From NCBI GenBank assembly GCA_964595565.1, contig CAZQQX010000006.1, positions 1 through 64,000 of the forward strand: 64,000 nucleotides of DNA, in the 5' to 3' direction. Both the position numbers and the translations under genes were made by a program. Below are positions 35,789 through 44,690 of the stretch, piece after piece. Each line of letters starts with the position of its first letter. Position 1 is the first letter of the stretch. The stretch is from JAQVEM01 sp964595565 (GTDB lineage: Bacteria > Actinomycetota > Humimicrobiia > Humimicrobiales > Humimicrobiaceae). Below the pieces are notes generated by a model. It had not been told where the DNA came from. It was given only the letters and a program-made list of their open reading frames with translations, and searched no databases.

Positions 35789-36469
35789 CTACTGCATTTT
35801 TTTCACAATATTAACAAACCTTCTCACTTTCTCTGCATCTTTTTTCCCGGGATATTCTTCCAGCAGGGAAGACGCATCCACCCCGAATGGTTTTGCTATA
35901 CTTACTGCCTCCCCGACATTTCCAGGCTCAAGGCCCCCTGATAATATAACCGGCAGAATACCTCTGAAATTCTTTACAACTCCCCAGTTAAAAATTTGCC
36001 CCGTACCCCCGTAAACATTTTTCTTATAACTATCCAGCAGAATAAAATCTGCATATTTTCGCAATCTCTCCGTTTGTTTAATTATGACTGGTTCATCCAG
36101 CCCGTTACCAGAATAAATTTTATTTATATCCCGGATTCTTAAAGCTTTTATAATTTTTAGCCTGCGTGCCTCTTTTCTTAGTGTTCTCAGGAAATCTATA
36201 TCTTCGTCTCCTGAAAGCTGAATATAATTTAGCTCCAATTTCTCACAGTACTCACGAATCAATTCCACTCTTTCATTTACGAACACACCGACTTTTGAAA
36301 TCCTGTTTTCCTCATCACGCAGCCCATTATTTATTTTTTCTGCTTCGCTCAATCCTATTCTCCTCGGACTGTCCGTGGAGAATATAAAGCCCAATGCATC
36401 AGCTTTTAATCGCGATACCAGCATTGCATCTTCTAAATTTGTGACTCCACATATCTTAATCCATACCAT
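35789..36469 (-). CDS. trpF: Phosphoribosylanthranilate isomerase
   Basis: This TIM-barrel isomerase of 226 residues starts WIKICGVTNLEDAMLV with the catalytic cysteine. It includes ADALGFIFSTDSPRRI, VGVFVNE, LNYIQLSGDE, FILLDSYKKNVYGGTGQIF with the catalytic aspartate, and the C-terminal PVILSGGLEPGNV and GVDASSLLEEYPGKKD. It follows trpC by 46 bases. The gene is separate, not fused to trpC as in enteric bacteria. Confidence 0.94.
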   Translation of the reverse strand: MVWIKICGVTNLEDAMLVSRLKADALGFIFSTDSPRRIGLSEAEKINNGLRDEENRISKVGVFVNERVELIREYCEKLELNYIQLSGDEDIDFLRTLRKEARRLKIIKALRIRDINKIYSGNGLDEPVIIKQTERLRKYADFILLDSYKKNVYGGTGQIFNWGVVKNFRGILPVILSGGLEPGNVGEAVSIAKPFGVDASSLLEEYPGKKDAEKVRRFVNIVKKMQ

Positions 36470-36515
36470 ATCTTAATTCACCCTTGAATTTAATCCTGAA
36501 GTTATATTTTTAAAC

Positions 36516-37349
36516 TTAAATTAGACTGGCCCTCTTAAAATCCATCTCCATATCATTTAAAGTTTCTTCCAGATTACCGGCACTCATAAAAAACTCTCCA
36601 ATTAAAAAAGTGTTTATGCCCTCTGAGAACAGGTCTTTTATATAATTGACATTTTTTACCCCGCTTTCACAGACAATAATTCTATCAGTAATGCTGATTT
36701 TTTTACTATGTTCTATAAAATCATAAATCAGCCTTTCATTAACCTTCATATCTTTAAGGTTACGGTTATTTATGCCTATAAATTTTGCTCCTGTATCCAG
36801 AACTTTACTCAGCTCCTTTAAAGTATGCAACTCAACCAGCACATCCAGGCCCAGGCTGACTGCAAGGTTATATAATTTTTCCAGCTTTTTAAATCCCAGA
36901 AGCGAGCCTATGAGCAGGATGCAATCTGCTCCCAGCTCCGCGCTCCGGTAAACCTGAACTTCATTAAAAATAAAATCCTTTCTCAGGACAGGAAGTGTTA
37001 TCCTTTCTTTAACTATTTTTATATTGCCTGGATCACCTTTAAAATATAAAGGTTCTGTAAGAATAGAGACACCACAGATAAAACTTTTAAATTTTTCATA
37101 GAGTAAGGCTACTCTTTCAATATCAATTTCATCATTTATAATTCCTCTGGAGGGTGAAGCCTTCTTAATCTCGGCAATAATATTAACCTTCCCCTTTTTA
37201 ATATTTTTAATAAAATGCCCTCCACATTCTTTAACATCTTTTCCTGCCTCTGTTGTACCTGCCGCTGGTAGACGATAACCCTGCTTTATTTTTTTAATTT
37301 CTTTAATCTCTTTCTTTTTCACGAGCAAAATTTCTTTTAGATATTTCAA
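36516..37349 (-). CDS. trpC: Indole-3-glycerol phosphate synthase
   Basis: This 277-residue TIM-barrel enzyme has the family segments NIIAEIKKASPSRGII (catalytic lysine and glutamate), VSILTEPLYFKGDP, LPVLRKDFIFNEVQVYRS, DCILLIGSLLG, KFIGINNRNLKDMKVN and IVCESGVKNVNYI. The segment between the first helix and barrel (residues 20-50) is slightly extended compared with short forms. It lies between trpD and trpF in the operon. Confidence 0.95.
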   Translation of the reverse strand: MKYLKEILLVKKKEIKEIKKIKQGYRLPAAGTTEAGKDVKECGGHFIKNIKKGKVNIIAEIKKASPSRGIINDEIDIERVALLYEKFKSFICGVSILTEPLYFKGDPGNIKIVKERITLPVLRKDFIFNEVQVYRSAELGADCILLIGSLLGFKKLEKLYNLAVSLGLDVLVELHTLKELSKVLDTGAKFIGINNRNLKDMKVNERLIYDFIEHSKKISITDRIIVCESGVKNVNYIKDLFSEGINTFLIGEFFMSAGNLEETLNDMEMDFKRASLI

Positions 37350-37393
37350 ATTGACCTCTCCCTGACCAATCTTATCCGGCTATTGTTTTTACT

Positions 37394-38419
37394 TCAGTCC
37401 TGGCCGGCTTTTTTATTTGTAAACCTTATTAAACTTATTAACTTATCATATGCCCTGCCGCTCTCAATTGAATAGCTGGCCAGCTTTAGAGCTTCTTTAA
37501 GGTCGCCGGCCCTTTTTCCCGAGACAATTGCCGCTGCAGCATTGACCAGGGCGGAATCTCTTTTGGGTCCCTTTTCTTTTCCGGTAAGAATATCGGTAAG
37601 TATTTTTGCATTTTCTCTGGCATCTCCACCGGCAAGGTCCGAAATAGTTGATTTTTTAAAACCAAACTCCCCGGGATCAAAAACATACTTCATAATTTTC
37701 CCGTCTTTTAGCTCCGCTACCATGCTTTTACCCGAAACAGAGAACTCATCAAGCCCTTCGTCACTGTTAACTACATAGGCCCTTTCAACGCCCAGATTTT
37801 TTAATGTATTTATCATAATGTCAATTAACCCTTCATCAAATACTCCGAGAACCCTCCCCCTTGCCAGAGCCGGATTTGTTATGGGGCCAAGAATATTAAA
37901 AACAGTTCTTATTCCCATATCTTTTCTTGCCCTGGCCACATATTTCATAGCCTTATGCGCCCTGGGAGCAAAAATAAAACCAATACCAATACTATCAAGA
38001 CACTCTGCAACGTCTTCACATTCAAGGTTTATATTTACTCCTAACTCCTCAAGAACATCGGCACTTCCGCTCCTGCTTGAAACACTCCTGTTGCCATGCT
38101 TTGCAATTTTAACCCCCGCACCTGCAGCTATAAATGCTGCGGTGGTTGAAATGTTAAAAGTATACAGCCCATCTCCGCCTGTTCCGCAGGTGTCCACAAG
38201 GTCGGGATATCTGCTTTTTACCTTTACCGCCTTATCCAGCATTGCTCTCGAAAACCCGCTTATTTCAGTAGCTGTTTCTCCCTTCATCTTCAATGCGGTA
38301 AGAAAAGAAGCAATCTGACAGTCATTTGCCCCGCCTTCCATTATAAGCTCCATTGCTCTGTATGACTGCTCTTCGCCAAGGTCTTTTCCATTTAAAATTA
38401 TATCCAGGAAATCTTTCAT
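37394..38419 (-). CDS. trpD: Anthranilate phosphoribosyltransferase
   Basis: The 341-residue protein transfers phosphoribose from PRPP to anthranilate. Characteristic segments are the PRPP loop DLVDTCGTGGDGLYTFNIST, VKIAKHGNRSVSSRSGSADV, FIFAPRAHKAMKYVARARKD and the FNILGPITNPA substrate motif. No glutamine amidotransferase domain is fused to it, which matters because trpG is also absent between trpE and trpD. The gap to trpE is 57 bases. Confidence 0.96.
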   Translation of the reverse strand: MKDFLDIILNGKDLGEEQSYRAMELIMEGGANDCQIASFLTALKMKGETATEISGFSRAMLDKAVKVKSRYPDLVDTCGTGGDGLYTFNISTTAAFIAAGAGVKIAKHGNRSVSSRSGSADVLEELGVNINLECEDVAECLDSIGIGFIFAPRAHKAMKYVARARKDMGIRTVFNILGPITNPALARGRVLGVFDEGLIDIMINTLKNLGVERAYVVNSDEGLDEFSVSGKSMVAELKDGKIMKYVFDPGEFGFKKSTISDLAGGDARENAKILTDILTGKEKGPKRDSALVNAAAAIVSGKRAGDLKEALKLASYSIESGRAYDKLISLIRFTNKKAGQD

Positions 38420-38476
38420 TCTTAATCTCCCCGCTATTTTTTATATTGTTATTTATATATATTGTTATTTTTTAGT

Positions 38477-39967
38477 TTATTTAAATAAACTGATAGCCCT
38501 GAAAATAGCAGCTGCCTTATTTAAGGTCTCATCATATTCATTCTCAGGTCTTGAATCATAAACAATACCCGCACCAGCCTGGATATAGGCCACCCCGTCT
38601 TTAATCACTGCTGTTCTTATGGTTATACAGCTGTCAAGACTTCCATCATATCCAAAATATCCCACTGCTCCTCCATATGGCCCGCGCCTGTCAGGTTCCA
38701 GTTCACTTATAATCTGCATCGCCCTTATTTTTGGGGCTCCCGACAGTGTCCCTGCAGGAAAAACACTTTTCAGCGCGTCGTATATTGAACGTTTTTTTTC
38801 CAGAACCCCTTCCACCCTGGATACCAGGTGTATTACATGGGAATATTTTTCCACACCCATATATTTCTTTACTTTTACACTGTTATATTTACATACCCTC
38901 CCCAGGTCATTTCTGGCAAGGTCAACCAGCATATTATGCTCCGCTTTTTCCTTTTCATCATTTAATAAACTTTTTACCAGAATCCTGTCTTCCCCGGGGT
39001 CCCTGCCTCTTTTTCTTGTACCTGCAATGGGGCAGGTTAATATTTTTCTGCCTTTAATTTTAATAAGAGGCTCCGGTGAAGCGCCTGCAATTTTAAACCC
39101 GCCAAAATCAAAATAATACATGTATGGAGAGGGATTTACCGCTCTGAGGCCTCGGTAGACACTAAAAGAATCTGAAAATATTCTGGTGTGAAACCTCTGT
39201 GACAGGACTATCTGGAAAGCATACCCTCCAGCGATATATCTTTTTGCTTTCTCCACTCCTTTGAGGAATTCATTCTTACCAAAATTTGAATTTAATTTTA
39301 AATCCATTCCGGTATGGTCAATACCCGCAGGGTTAAAGCTTTCTTTAAAATCATTTTTAACATTTTTATTAATTTTATCTTCAACACTCTCAATATTACC
39401 GGCTGAAATATCATAAGCCTTCCCGGCACTAATTTTACCTCCGCTCTTAACTGTTGAGATTATTTTTACCCTGTTAAGCAGGTGGTCAAAAACAACTACG
39501 AGGTCTGTAAGATAGAGCATGATTTCAGGAATAGACAGATTATTCTCGGGCAGGGGAATATTTTCAAAATTCTTTACCAGATCATAACCCAGATAACCTG
39601 CGGCTCCGCCCACAAAATGGTTGAGCCGGGGATTTTTATAAAGATGGTAACTTCCCAACACTTTTCCCAGCTCCCCGAGGGGGTTTTCTGTTTTTATCTG
39701 ATATAGCTCTTCCCCATTGTTTATTAAAGAAAAAACTCCGTCATTAAACTTAATTAAATTACTGCATCCAATTCCTATAAAGGAATATCTTGCCAGATTC
39801 TTTATACCCTCAATGCTTTCCAGTAAAAATCCTTTCTTCCCCGGTCCCACAGTTTTTATAAATAAGGAAGCCGGAGTTTCGGTGTCAACAATATACTCTT
39901 TATATACCGGAATTAAATTATAATTTTCTGCTTCTAAAATATATTCACTTTTATTCGGATAAAACAT
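38477..39967 (-). CDS. trpE: Anthranilate synthase component I
   Basis: TrpE (496 residues) makes anthranilate from chorismate with ammonia or with glutamine through TrpG. The N-terminal LFIKTVGPGKKGFLLESIEG region holds the tryptophan-binding LLES motif expected for feedback inhibition. The chorismate-binding core includes YAFQIVLSQRF, SPYMYYFDFG, CPIAGTRKRGRDP, DLARNDLGRV, FPAGTLSGAPKIRAMQII, and the C-terminal YIQAGAGIVYDSRPENEYDE. It is the first structural gene after a long leader. The ATG is preceded by GAGAAGG. Confidence 0.96.
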   Translation of the reverse strand: MFYPNKSEYILEAENYNLIPVYKEYIVDTETPASLFIKTVGPGKKGFLLESIEGIKNLARYSFIGIGCSNLIKFNDGVFSLINNGEELYQIKTENPLGELGKVLGSYHLYKNPRLNHFVGGAAGYLGYDLVKNFENIPLPENNLSIPEIMLYLTDLVVVFDHLLNRVKIISTVKSGGKISAGKAYDISAGNIESVEDKINKNVKNDFKESFNPAGIDHTGMDLKLNSNFGKNEFLKGVEKAKRYIAGGYAFQIVLSQRFHTRIFSDSFSVYRGLRAVNPSPYMYYFDFGGFKIAGASPEPLIKIKGRKILTCPIAGTRKRGRDPGEDRILVKSLLNDEKEKAEHNMLVDLARNDLGRVCKYNSVKVKKYMGVEKYSHVIHLVSRVEGVLEKKRSIYDALKSVFPAGTLSGAPKIRAMQIISELEPDRRGPYGGAVGYFGYDGSLDSCITIRTAVIKDGVAYIQAGAGIVYDSRPENEYDETLNKAAAIFRAISLFK

Positions 39968-40182
39968 TCTTTTTATGCCTTCTCTGTATTTTCATTTATT
40001 TCTTTAAGTATTTACCTTTTAAGTATTCACATAATTTAATTAAATCTAATATTCATTATTTATTCCTTAAAAGAAGATAGTATTCCCCCCGGGGGTGTTT
40101 TTACCTGGTTAACACAGGAATTTTTTAGAATTTTTATTTATATGTAAATAAATTTGTAGATGCAGTTTAATGGAAATATATA

Positions 40183-40235
40183 TATAAAATAAAAATTCCA
40201 GCCGGCCAGGCTTAGAGACTTCGCCAGCAGGAATT
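40183..40235 (-). terminator. Hairpin with U-run in the trp leader (candidate attenuator)
   Basis: On the minus strand AATTCC (40235-40230) pairs with GGAATT (40199-40194). After one mismatch, GCTGGC (40228-40223) pairs with GCCGGC (40206-40201) through one G-U pair, giving a 12-pair stem with a 16-nt loop. TTTTTATTTTA follows directly, as in an intrinsic terminator. It lies about 115-165 nt after the predicted start of trp transcription and well before trpE. A terminator here would stop transcription unless it is prevented from forming. The candidate leader peptide reads into its first arm. Confidence 0.65.
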
Positions 40236-40304
40236 ATCTTTTAGCCATAAAAACGTACTTATTAGCTTTTTTGTTCGACTAAATTTTATTTTACAAATTC
40301 CCAT
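40212..40304 (-). CDS. Candidate trp leader peptide
   Basis: This 30-codon minus-strand frame starts at ATG 40304 and ends with TAA in the loop of the terminator hairpin. It contains two tryptophan codons, at residue 20 (STFLWLK) and residue 27 (SCWRSL). The second, at 40226-40224, lies inside the first arm of the hairpin, so a ribosome waiting there would keep the hairpin open. The ribosome-binding site is weak (AGG three bases before ATG), and two tryptophans in 30 residues is suggestive, not conclusive. No longer ORF covers this region. Confidence 0.45.
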   Translation of the reverse strand: MGICKIKFSRTKKLISTFLWLKDNSCWRSL

Positions 40305-40354
40305 GACCTGTTAGTGAAACACGCTTATTAATGCTACTTTTAAAAAGTTTAGAT

Positions 40355-40382
40355 ATAATAGCATAACTACTGTGCAAGTCAA
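40355..40382 (-). promoter_or_regulatory. trp operon promoter
   Basis: On the minus strand TTGACT (40377-40382) and TATTAT (40355-40360) are 16 bases apart, a good vegetative-type promoter. Transcription would start near 40348, leaving a leader of about 380 nt before trpE. It lies just downstream of the terminator at 40419-40464, which separates this operon from the upstream gene. Confidence 0.65.
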
Positions 40383-40418
40383 CTCAAAAAAATATTAAAA
40401 CTAAAACTTTTATCTAAA

Positions 40419-40464
40419 AAAATAATGGCACATATTTTATGAACAAAATATGTGCCATTATTTT
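40419..40464. terminator. Perfect 20-bp hairpin, bidirectional terminator
   Basis: The palindrome AATGGCACATATTTT / AAAATATGTGCCATT has a six-base loop (ATGAAC), and the flanking A and T bases extend the pairing to 20 bp. A T-rich run follows in both directions (TTTTCATTATTTTT on plus, TTATTTTTTTAG on minus). It ends the small antitoxin-like gene on the minus strand and insulates the trp promoter. Confidence 0.8.
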
Positions 40465-40511
40465 CATTATTTTTACCGGTAATCCAGGCTGCCTGCAATA
40501 TTTTATATTTT

Positions 40512-40736
40512 TTATTTCTTCTGATTCTTTTCTTTTTCTGCAGCTTCCAGCATTTTTTTTGCTATTCTGAGCTCAGTTTTTCTCCTGGTTTCTTCGGTAT
40601 AAACTCTGAGCTCGGCTACCAGCCGATTGTATCTGGTAATATATATAGTATCCCCTAAATTTTCTGTTAAATACTTCGTAAGATTGACCCTTAATTCATT
40701 GGTATCAATCTTTTTTACTTCTTCTTCGTAAGTCAT
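40512..40736 (-). CDS. Phd/YefM-type antitoxin-like small protein
   Basis: The 74-residue protein has the Phd/YefM pattern: a short helix ending in DTNELRVNLTKYLTEN, then GDTIYITRYNRLVAELRVY, which matches the N-terminal DNA-binding fold of prevent-host-death antitoxins, and a charged helical C-terminus. In complete systems a toxin gene (Doc, RelE-like or VapC-like) follows immediately. Here the next thing downstream is a terminator and then the trp promoter, and upstream is an AT-rich gap. It is therefore an orphan antitoxin or a stand-alone small regulator. AAGGGGTG precedes the ATG. Confidence 0.7.
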   Translation of the reverse strand: MTYEEEVKKIDTNELRVNLTKYLTENLGDTIYITRYNRLVAELRVYTEETRRKTELRIAKKMLEAAEKEKNQKK

Positions 40737-40956
40737 TTTTCACCCCTTAAAATCTTTAACATATACAGAAATTACCCTTTACAATATTTTAAAAATATAA
40801 ATTTTTATCATTATCTCATATTTAAATAATAATATCTATAATAAATTTATTAAATTTTATATTTTAGATTATATTATAAAACAAATTCAAAATTATTTAA
40901 ATACTTTTTTGAAAATTATATTTTTAATTTATAATAATTATAAATTAAAAATATTT

Positions 40957-42054
40957 TTAACCGGGATGTCTGAGCAGTACATATATATACCCCAGCATTT
41001 TTGAGATATCAATATGGATAAGTAAAAGAGGAACAAAAAGAACCGATAACAACTTTTCTTTCAGGTTAAAACTACAGCCATCTTTATTTTTAAATAATTT
41101 AAAGAGCCTCCAGTACGATTTATATATATAAAGAGCAAAAAGAGGAATATATACAAACAGAATCCAGCCGCTTATATAAATCGCCATCAATATAATTAAT
41201 ACAAATACCAGAAGTGCAGCAAATCTTATAATGTGCCGGTATGCATACATCCTGCCCGCCGCATCTCCTCCTGCATACCTGAAAAACTGTTTAAATATCT
41301 GTACAGGATTCTTCCTCATTATCCAGTAGACTACGGCATCAGAATTAAACTTTATCCGGTAGCCTGCTTTTTTTATTTTAAAATTAAATTTCATATCCTC
41401 GCCATAATCCATATCCTCGGGGTAACCACCTGCATCAGCCCATACTTTCTTTTTAAAACTTGCATTTCTGGATGAAGGCATATAATTACCACTTTTTATT
41501 TCTTCTTTAAAAGGCATAATACACGCGGCCAGGCACTTCTGCACAAAATTACTGCAGTATGGTATACTCAATCCTCCTATTACATCGCATGAAGGATCAT
41601 CATAAAACTTCGTAATTTCCACTAGCCAGTTCCTGTCAAGGATACATCCGGCATCGCTCACGCAGATAATCTTGCCTGATGCATTTTTTATTGCTTCATT
41701 TCTTCCCCTGGAAATATTTGCCCCGTCTTTCTTTATTATCTTCACCTTTACCGGCCCGGAATCATTCTTAATGTTTTTAAGCTCTTTCTTTTTTTCTTCT
41801 TTCATTTTTCGGTCCGGCAGTGCTACCGAAAATACTTTATTTTTATCCCTTGCTGCCCTGTCTTTAAAAAAGGTTAATATACTCTCACGGGTACCATCTT
41901 CCGAGCCCCCGTCAACTATAACTATTTCTCCCGGGATATGGCTCTGTTCAACCAGGCTTTCCATAAATTTAACAATGCTTTCCTTTTCATTGTAAACTGT
42001 AGTTACAAAGCTGACATTGCCAAGAATTTCTCTTTTATTTTCTTTCCCGTTCAT
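40957..42054 (-). CDS. Membrane-associated GT2 glycosyltransferase
   Basis: This is a 365-residue GT-A enzyme. It begins NVSFVTTVYNEKESIVKFME and has IVDGGSEDGTRESI, GANISRGRNEAIKNASG, SDAGCILDRNWL, a catalytic YPEDMDYGEDMKFNFKIKK region, and two or three C-terminal membrane helices (about 275-345). It resembles actinobacterial membrane glycosyltransferases. A charged insertion rich in lysine (KMKEEKKKELKNIKND) lies at about 85-100. It is the last gene of the glycosyltransferase cluster and overlaps the upstream gene by four bases. Confidence 0.87.
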   Translation of the reverse strand: MNGKENKREILGNVSFVTTVYNEKESIVKFMESLVEQSHIPGEIVIVDGGSEDGTRESILTFFKDRAARDKNKVFSVALPDRKMKEEKKKELKNIKNDSGPVKVKIIKKDGANISRGRNEAIKNASGKIICVSDAGCILDRNWLVEITKFYDDPSCDVIGGLSIPYCSNFVQKCLAACIMPFKEEIKSGNYMPSSRNASFKKKVWADAGGYPEDMDYGEDMKFNFKIKKAGYRIKFNSDAVVYWIMRKNPVQIFKQFFRYAGGDAAGRMYAYRHIIRFAALLVFVLIILMAIYISGWILFVYIPLFALYIYKSYWRLFKLFKNKDGCSFNLKEKLLSVLFVPLLLIHIDISKMLGYIYVLLRHPG

Positions 42055-43001
42055 ATTAATTTTCTGTAATATAATTTAAACCCTTTAAAATAAGAAAAAA
42101 GCCTGGGCCTGTTTTCCCCGCCCGGCCTGAATACGGTTAATATTGAAAAAAGCAGTATCCGGTTTAAAATTCCTGCCTGATAAATCAGGCTTAACAACAC
42201 AGCATGCATCCTGGAGTAATTCTTTTTAAAATATAACCTCCTGCTTTTCCATATCCCGGCTTCCCTTGCAGCCTGGTTTCTGGAAGCAATACCACTATCG
42301 GAATGTTTTATCACCACACCGGGAAAAAAATAATTTTTAAAATTTTTCCGGTGTAATTTCAGACAGAGGTCGGTATCCTCACTGAACATAAAATAATCTT
42401 CATCAAACATGCCAGCCTGAAAAAAATAATCTTTTTTTATAAACATAAACGAACCTGTCAGCCAGTCTACTTCTCTTATCCTGCCATGGTCCCACCGGCT
42501 TAAAAAATATGCACCAAAAATGCGGCTTTTTTTAAATATTCTGTAAAGGAAATAGCTTTCATAAAACTGGCGGGCCAGTGTAGGAAAAGACCTCGGGCTA
42601 TATTGCAGGGTTCCGTTCGGGTTTAATGTTTTTGCTCCAACCACACCCACCTTTTCACTTTTTTCCTTTTCATTATAAAAATTAATCAAATCATTAAGAT
42701 TCCCGCTTATAAGCTCCGTATCAGGATTTAAGAATAAAAGGTATTTCCCTTTCGCTTTCAATACGCCTGTGTTTGAAGCTTTTGAAAAACCGGGATTACT
42801 TTTATTTTCTATTAAATGTAGTCTGTCCTTTCCTTTGCTCAGTCTTTTTAGATATTCAACACTTCCATCATCTGAGTTATTATCAACAACCAGTATTTCA
42901 CAGTCAGGTCCCTTTTCTTTTGCATCACAATCAATACTTTTAAGACATCTCTTTATAAAATCAAGACTGTTATAATTTACAATTACAATACTAATATCCA
43001 A
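42051..43001 (-). CDS. GT2 glycosyltransferase (rhamnosyltransferase-like)
   Basis: The 316-residue protein has the GT-A motifs DISIVIVNYNSLDFIKRCLK, VVDNNSDDGSVEYL, NPGFSKASNTGV, LFLNPDTELI (DxD equivalent), and WLTGSFMFIKKDYFFQAGMF with DEDYFMFSEDTDLCLK. The C-terminus has a short hydrophobic stretch. It is closely similar to the enzyme at 32406-33308. A rhamnosyl donor would fit the GDP-rhamnose operon, but donor specificity cannot be read from sequence alone. Confidence 0.88.
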   Translation of the reverse strand: MDISIVIVNYNSLDFIKRCLKSIDCDAKEKGPDCEILVVDNNSDDGSVEYLKRLSKGKDRLHLIENKSNPGFSKASNTGVLKAKGKYLLFLNPDTELISGNLNDLINFYNEKEKSEKVGVVGAKTLNPNGTLQYSPRSFPTLARQFYESYFLYRIFKKSRIFGAYFLSRWDHGRIREVDWLTGSFMFIKKDYFFQAGMFDEDYFMFSEDTDLCLKLHRKNFKNYFFPGVVIKHSDSGIASRNQAAREAGIWKSRRLYFKKNYSRMHAVLLSLIYQAGILNRILLFSILTVFRPGGENRPRLFSYFKGFKLYYRKLI

Positions 43002-43038
43002 TTATTATCCCCGTATTAACTCATTTTTATTATTTAAA

Positions 43039-44679
43039 TTAATTTCCTGCCTGATGCTCTTCCATGATTTTATTGATTATTGAAATCAAATTCTCCTCAA
43101 ATTTAATATCTGAAAACCTCCTGCAGCTTAAAATTGCATTATTTATTATTCTCTTTACATCTACCTTCCCTTTTATTATATCCAGAGTTATATCCTTAAG
43201 CTCCTTCCGGCTACTGAATAAAAATCCATTATATCCGTGTTCAATAATTTCTTTCTGCCCGCCTTTATTTATGACCACAGGGATACAGCCTGCGGCCATT
43301 GCTTCTACGGTAGTAATCCCAAAATGCTCAAATTTCTCGGGATGGGCTTCTTCGTCCTCCCCCATTCCCGAAGCATGCCAGAAAATAAATGACCCGGCAA
43401 AAACTTTAACCAGTTCTTTCCATTCAATATTGGTAATCACTTTTACAGGATAGCCTCTGGCTGCAGCAATTACCTTTTCTACATATTTCAGGTGGTCCGG
43501 CCTTTTGCTCGCTCCCCCCGCCAGGTACAGGGTATATCCCTTCATTTGCCCGGGATATTGTTCCAGCAGCTGCTTGAAAATCTCTACCATCTCAAGCTGC
43601 TTCTTATTATGATGCTCGGGGAAAAACCTGCCGACGCTTAAAATAATCTTTTCTTTCTTTTCTACCCTGAAACTGTCCGTATCTACAGGGGGATAAAGAA
43701 TCACACTATCCCTTTTCCATAATTTCTTTATCCATTTTTTTGAGTACTCGGATATAGTAATAATTTTATGATAAGTTTCAAGAAACCTTAAATTGTCGGG
43801 AAAAGTTATCAGGAATAAAGGGATATATCCCAGAACTTTTAAAATAAATTTTTTTAAAAGGTTTATTTTCCTCTCATCATATATAACCACTCCCAGACTC
43901 CTGGAATCTTCTGAATCACTGTATTCTTCAGAGGGTTTAAAGGTGCTGGATGAAACCTGTATAATTGTAAATTCATTTCTGGTATCCAGTGGAACCCTGA
44001 CAATTTCCATGGAACCCTTTACTAAACTGATATCCTTATCATAAATAGGTCTGTTCTCTTTTGCCTTCCCTTCAAAAACCTTAATGTTTACTTTCATCAG
44101 GTCCAGCGCGCTCGCTTCCGGATTCTTTAAACCCAGCTCCATATACTGTTCGGATTTCATTACCTTTAATTTAATCTTTCCGCTGCTCCAGCTGCCCCTC
44201 CTGAGTAAAAATCTTTTGGGCTCATATATACCCTCTTCCACCTCTATCTTATCAAAACCCTCTATCAACCTGCCTGCAACCTTAAACAGCCATATTGCCG
44301 GTTTTCTGAAAAAAAATAGTAAAAACCGGTGAATAAATTTGAAATCTACATCAAAAGGAGTCGGGAAATAACACAAATATAAATTCCCGGAGCTATACGC
44401 AGGAAGCGAGCTTAAATAAGTGGCATTTATAAAGAGGTCATATTTTTTAGTTATTTTTGCAGCATAATCTTCCGATATAAAGGGAAATATTTTTAAATTA
44501 ACTTTATTTAAATCAAGATTCAGCCTTCTTGACACCTCTTTAAGGTCGGCAAATATATCGGTTATTATATCTACACTGTATTCTTTTTTTTTAGATAAGA
44601 CTTCTGCAATTTTGCAACTGTATCGTTCCCCGCCTCCGGCCGTTGAAAGGTACCTATCGTAAATAGCAATCCTTTTCAT
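43039..44679 (-). CDS. GT4 glycosyltransferase with inserted beta domain
   Basis: This is a GT-B enzyme of 546 residues. The N-terminal half begins RIAIYDRYLSTAGGGERY, and the donor half has IILSVGRFFPEHHNKKQLEM and EHFGITTVEAMAAGCIPVVI (the EX7E motif). Between them, residues about 145-270 form an extra domain not found in ordinary GT4 enzymes (GIYEP, GSWSSGKIKL, SRSLGVVIYD). It looks like a beta-sandwich and has motifs in common with the insertion in the neighbouring GT2 at 44691-46103. It may bind the growing glycan. The gap to that gene is 11 bases. Confidence 0.85.
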   Translation of the reverse strand: MKRIAIYDRYLSTAGGGERYSCKIAEVLSKKKEYSVDIITDIFADLKEVSRRLNLDLNKVNLKIFPFISEDYAAKITKKYDLFINATYLSSLPAYSSGNLYLCYFPTPFDVDFKFIHRFLLFFFRKPAIWLFKVAGRLIEGFDKIEVEEGIYEPKRFLLRRGSWSSGKIKLKVMKSEQYMELGLKNPEASALDLMKVNIKVFEGKAKENRPIYDKDISLVKGSMEIVRVPLDTRNEFTIIQVSSSTFKPSEEYSDSEDSRSLGVVIYDERKINLLKKFILKVLGYIPLFLITFPDNLRFLETYHKIITISEYSKKWIKKLWKRDSVILYPPVDTDSFRVEKKEKIILSVGRFFPEHHNKKQLEMVEIFKQLLEQYPGQMKGYTLYLAGGASKRPDHLKYVEKVIAAARGYPVKVITNIEWKELVKVFAGSFIFWHASGMGEDEEAHPEKFEHFGITTVEAMAAGCIPVVINKGGQKEIIEHGYNGFLFSSRKELKDITLDIIKGKVDVKRIINNAILSCRRFSDIKFEENLISIINKIMEEHQAGN

Positions 44680-44690
44680 AAAAATACCCG

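Noticed and set aside
40081..40110. CCCCCGGGGGG-type sequence in the trp leader as a second terminator
   Set aside because: It lacks a loop of workable length and no T-run follows. It may be only a local GC-rich run.
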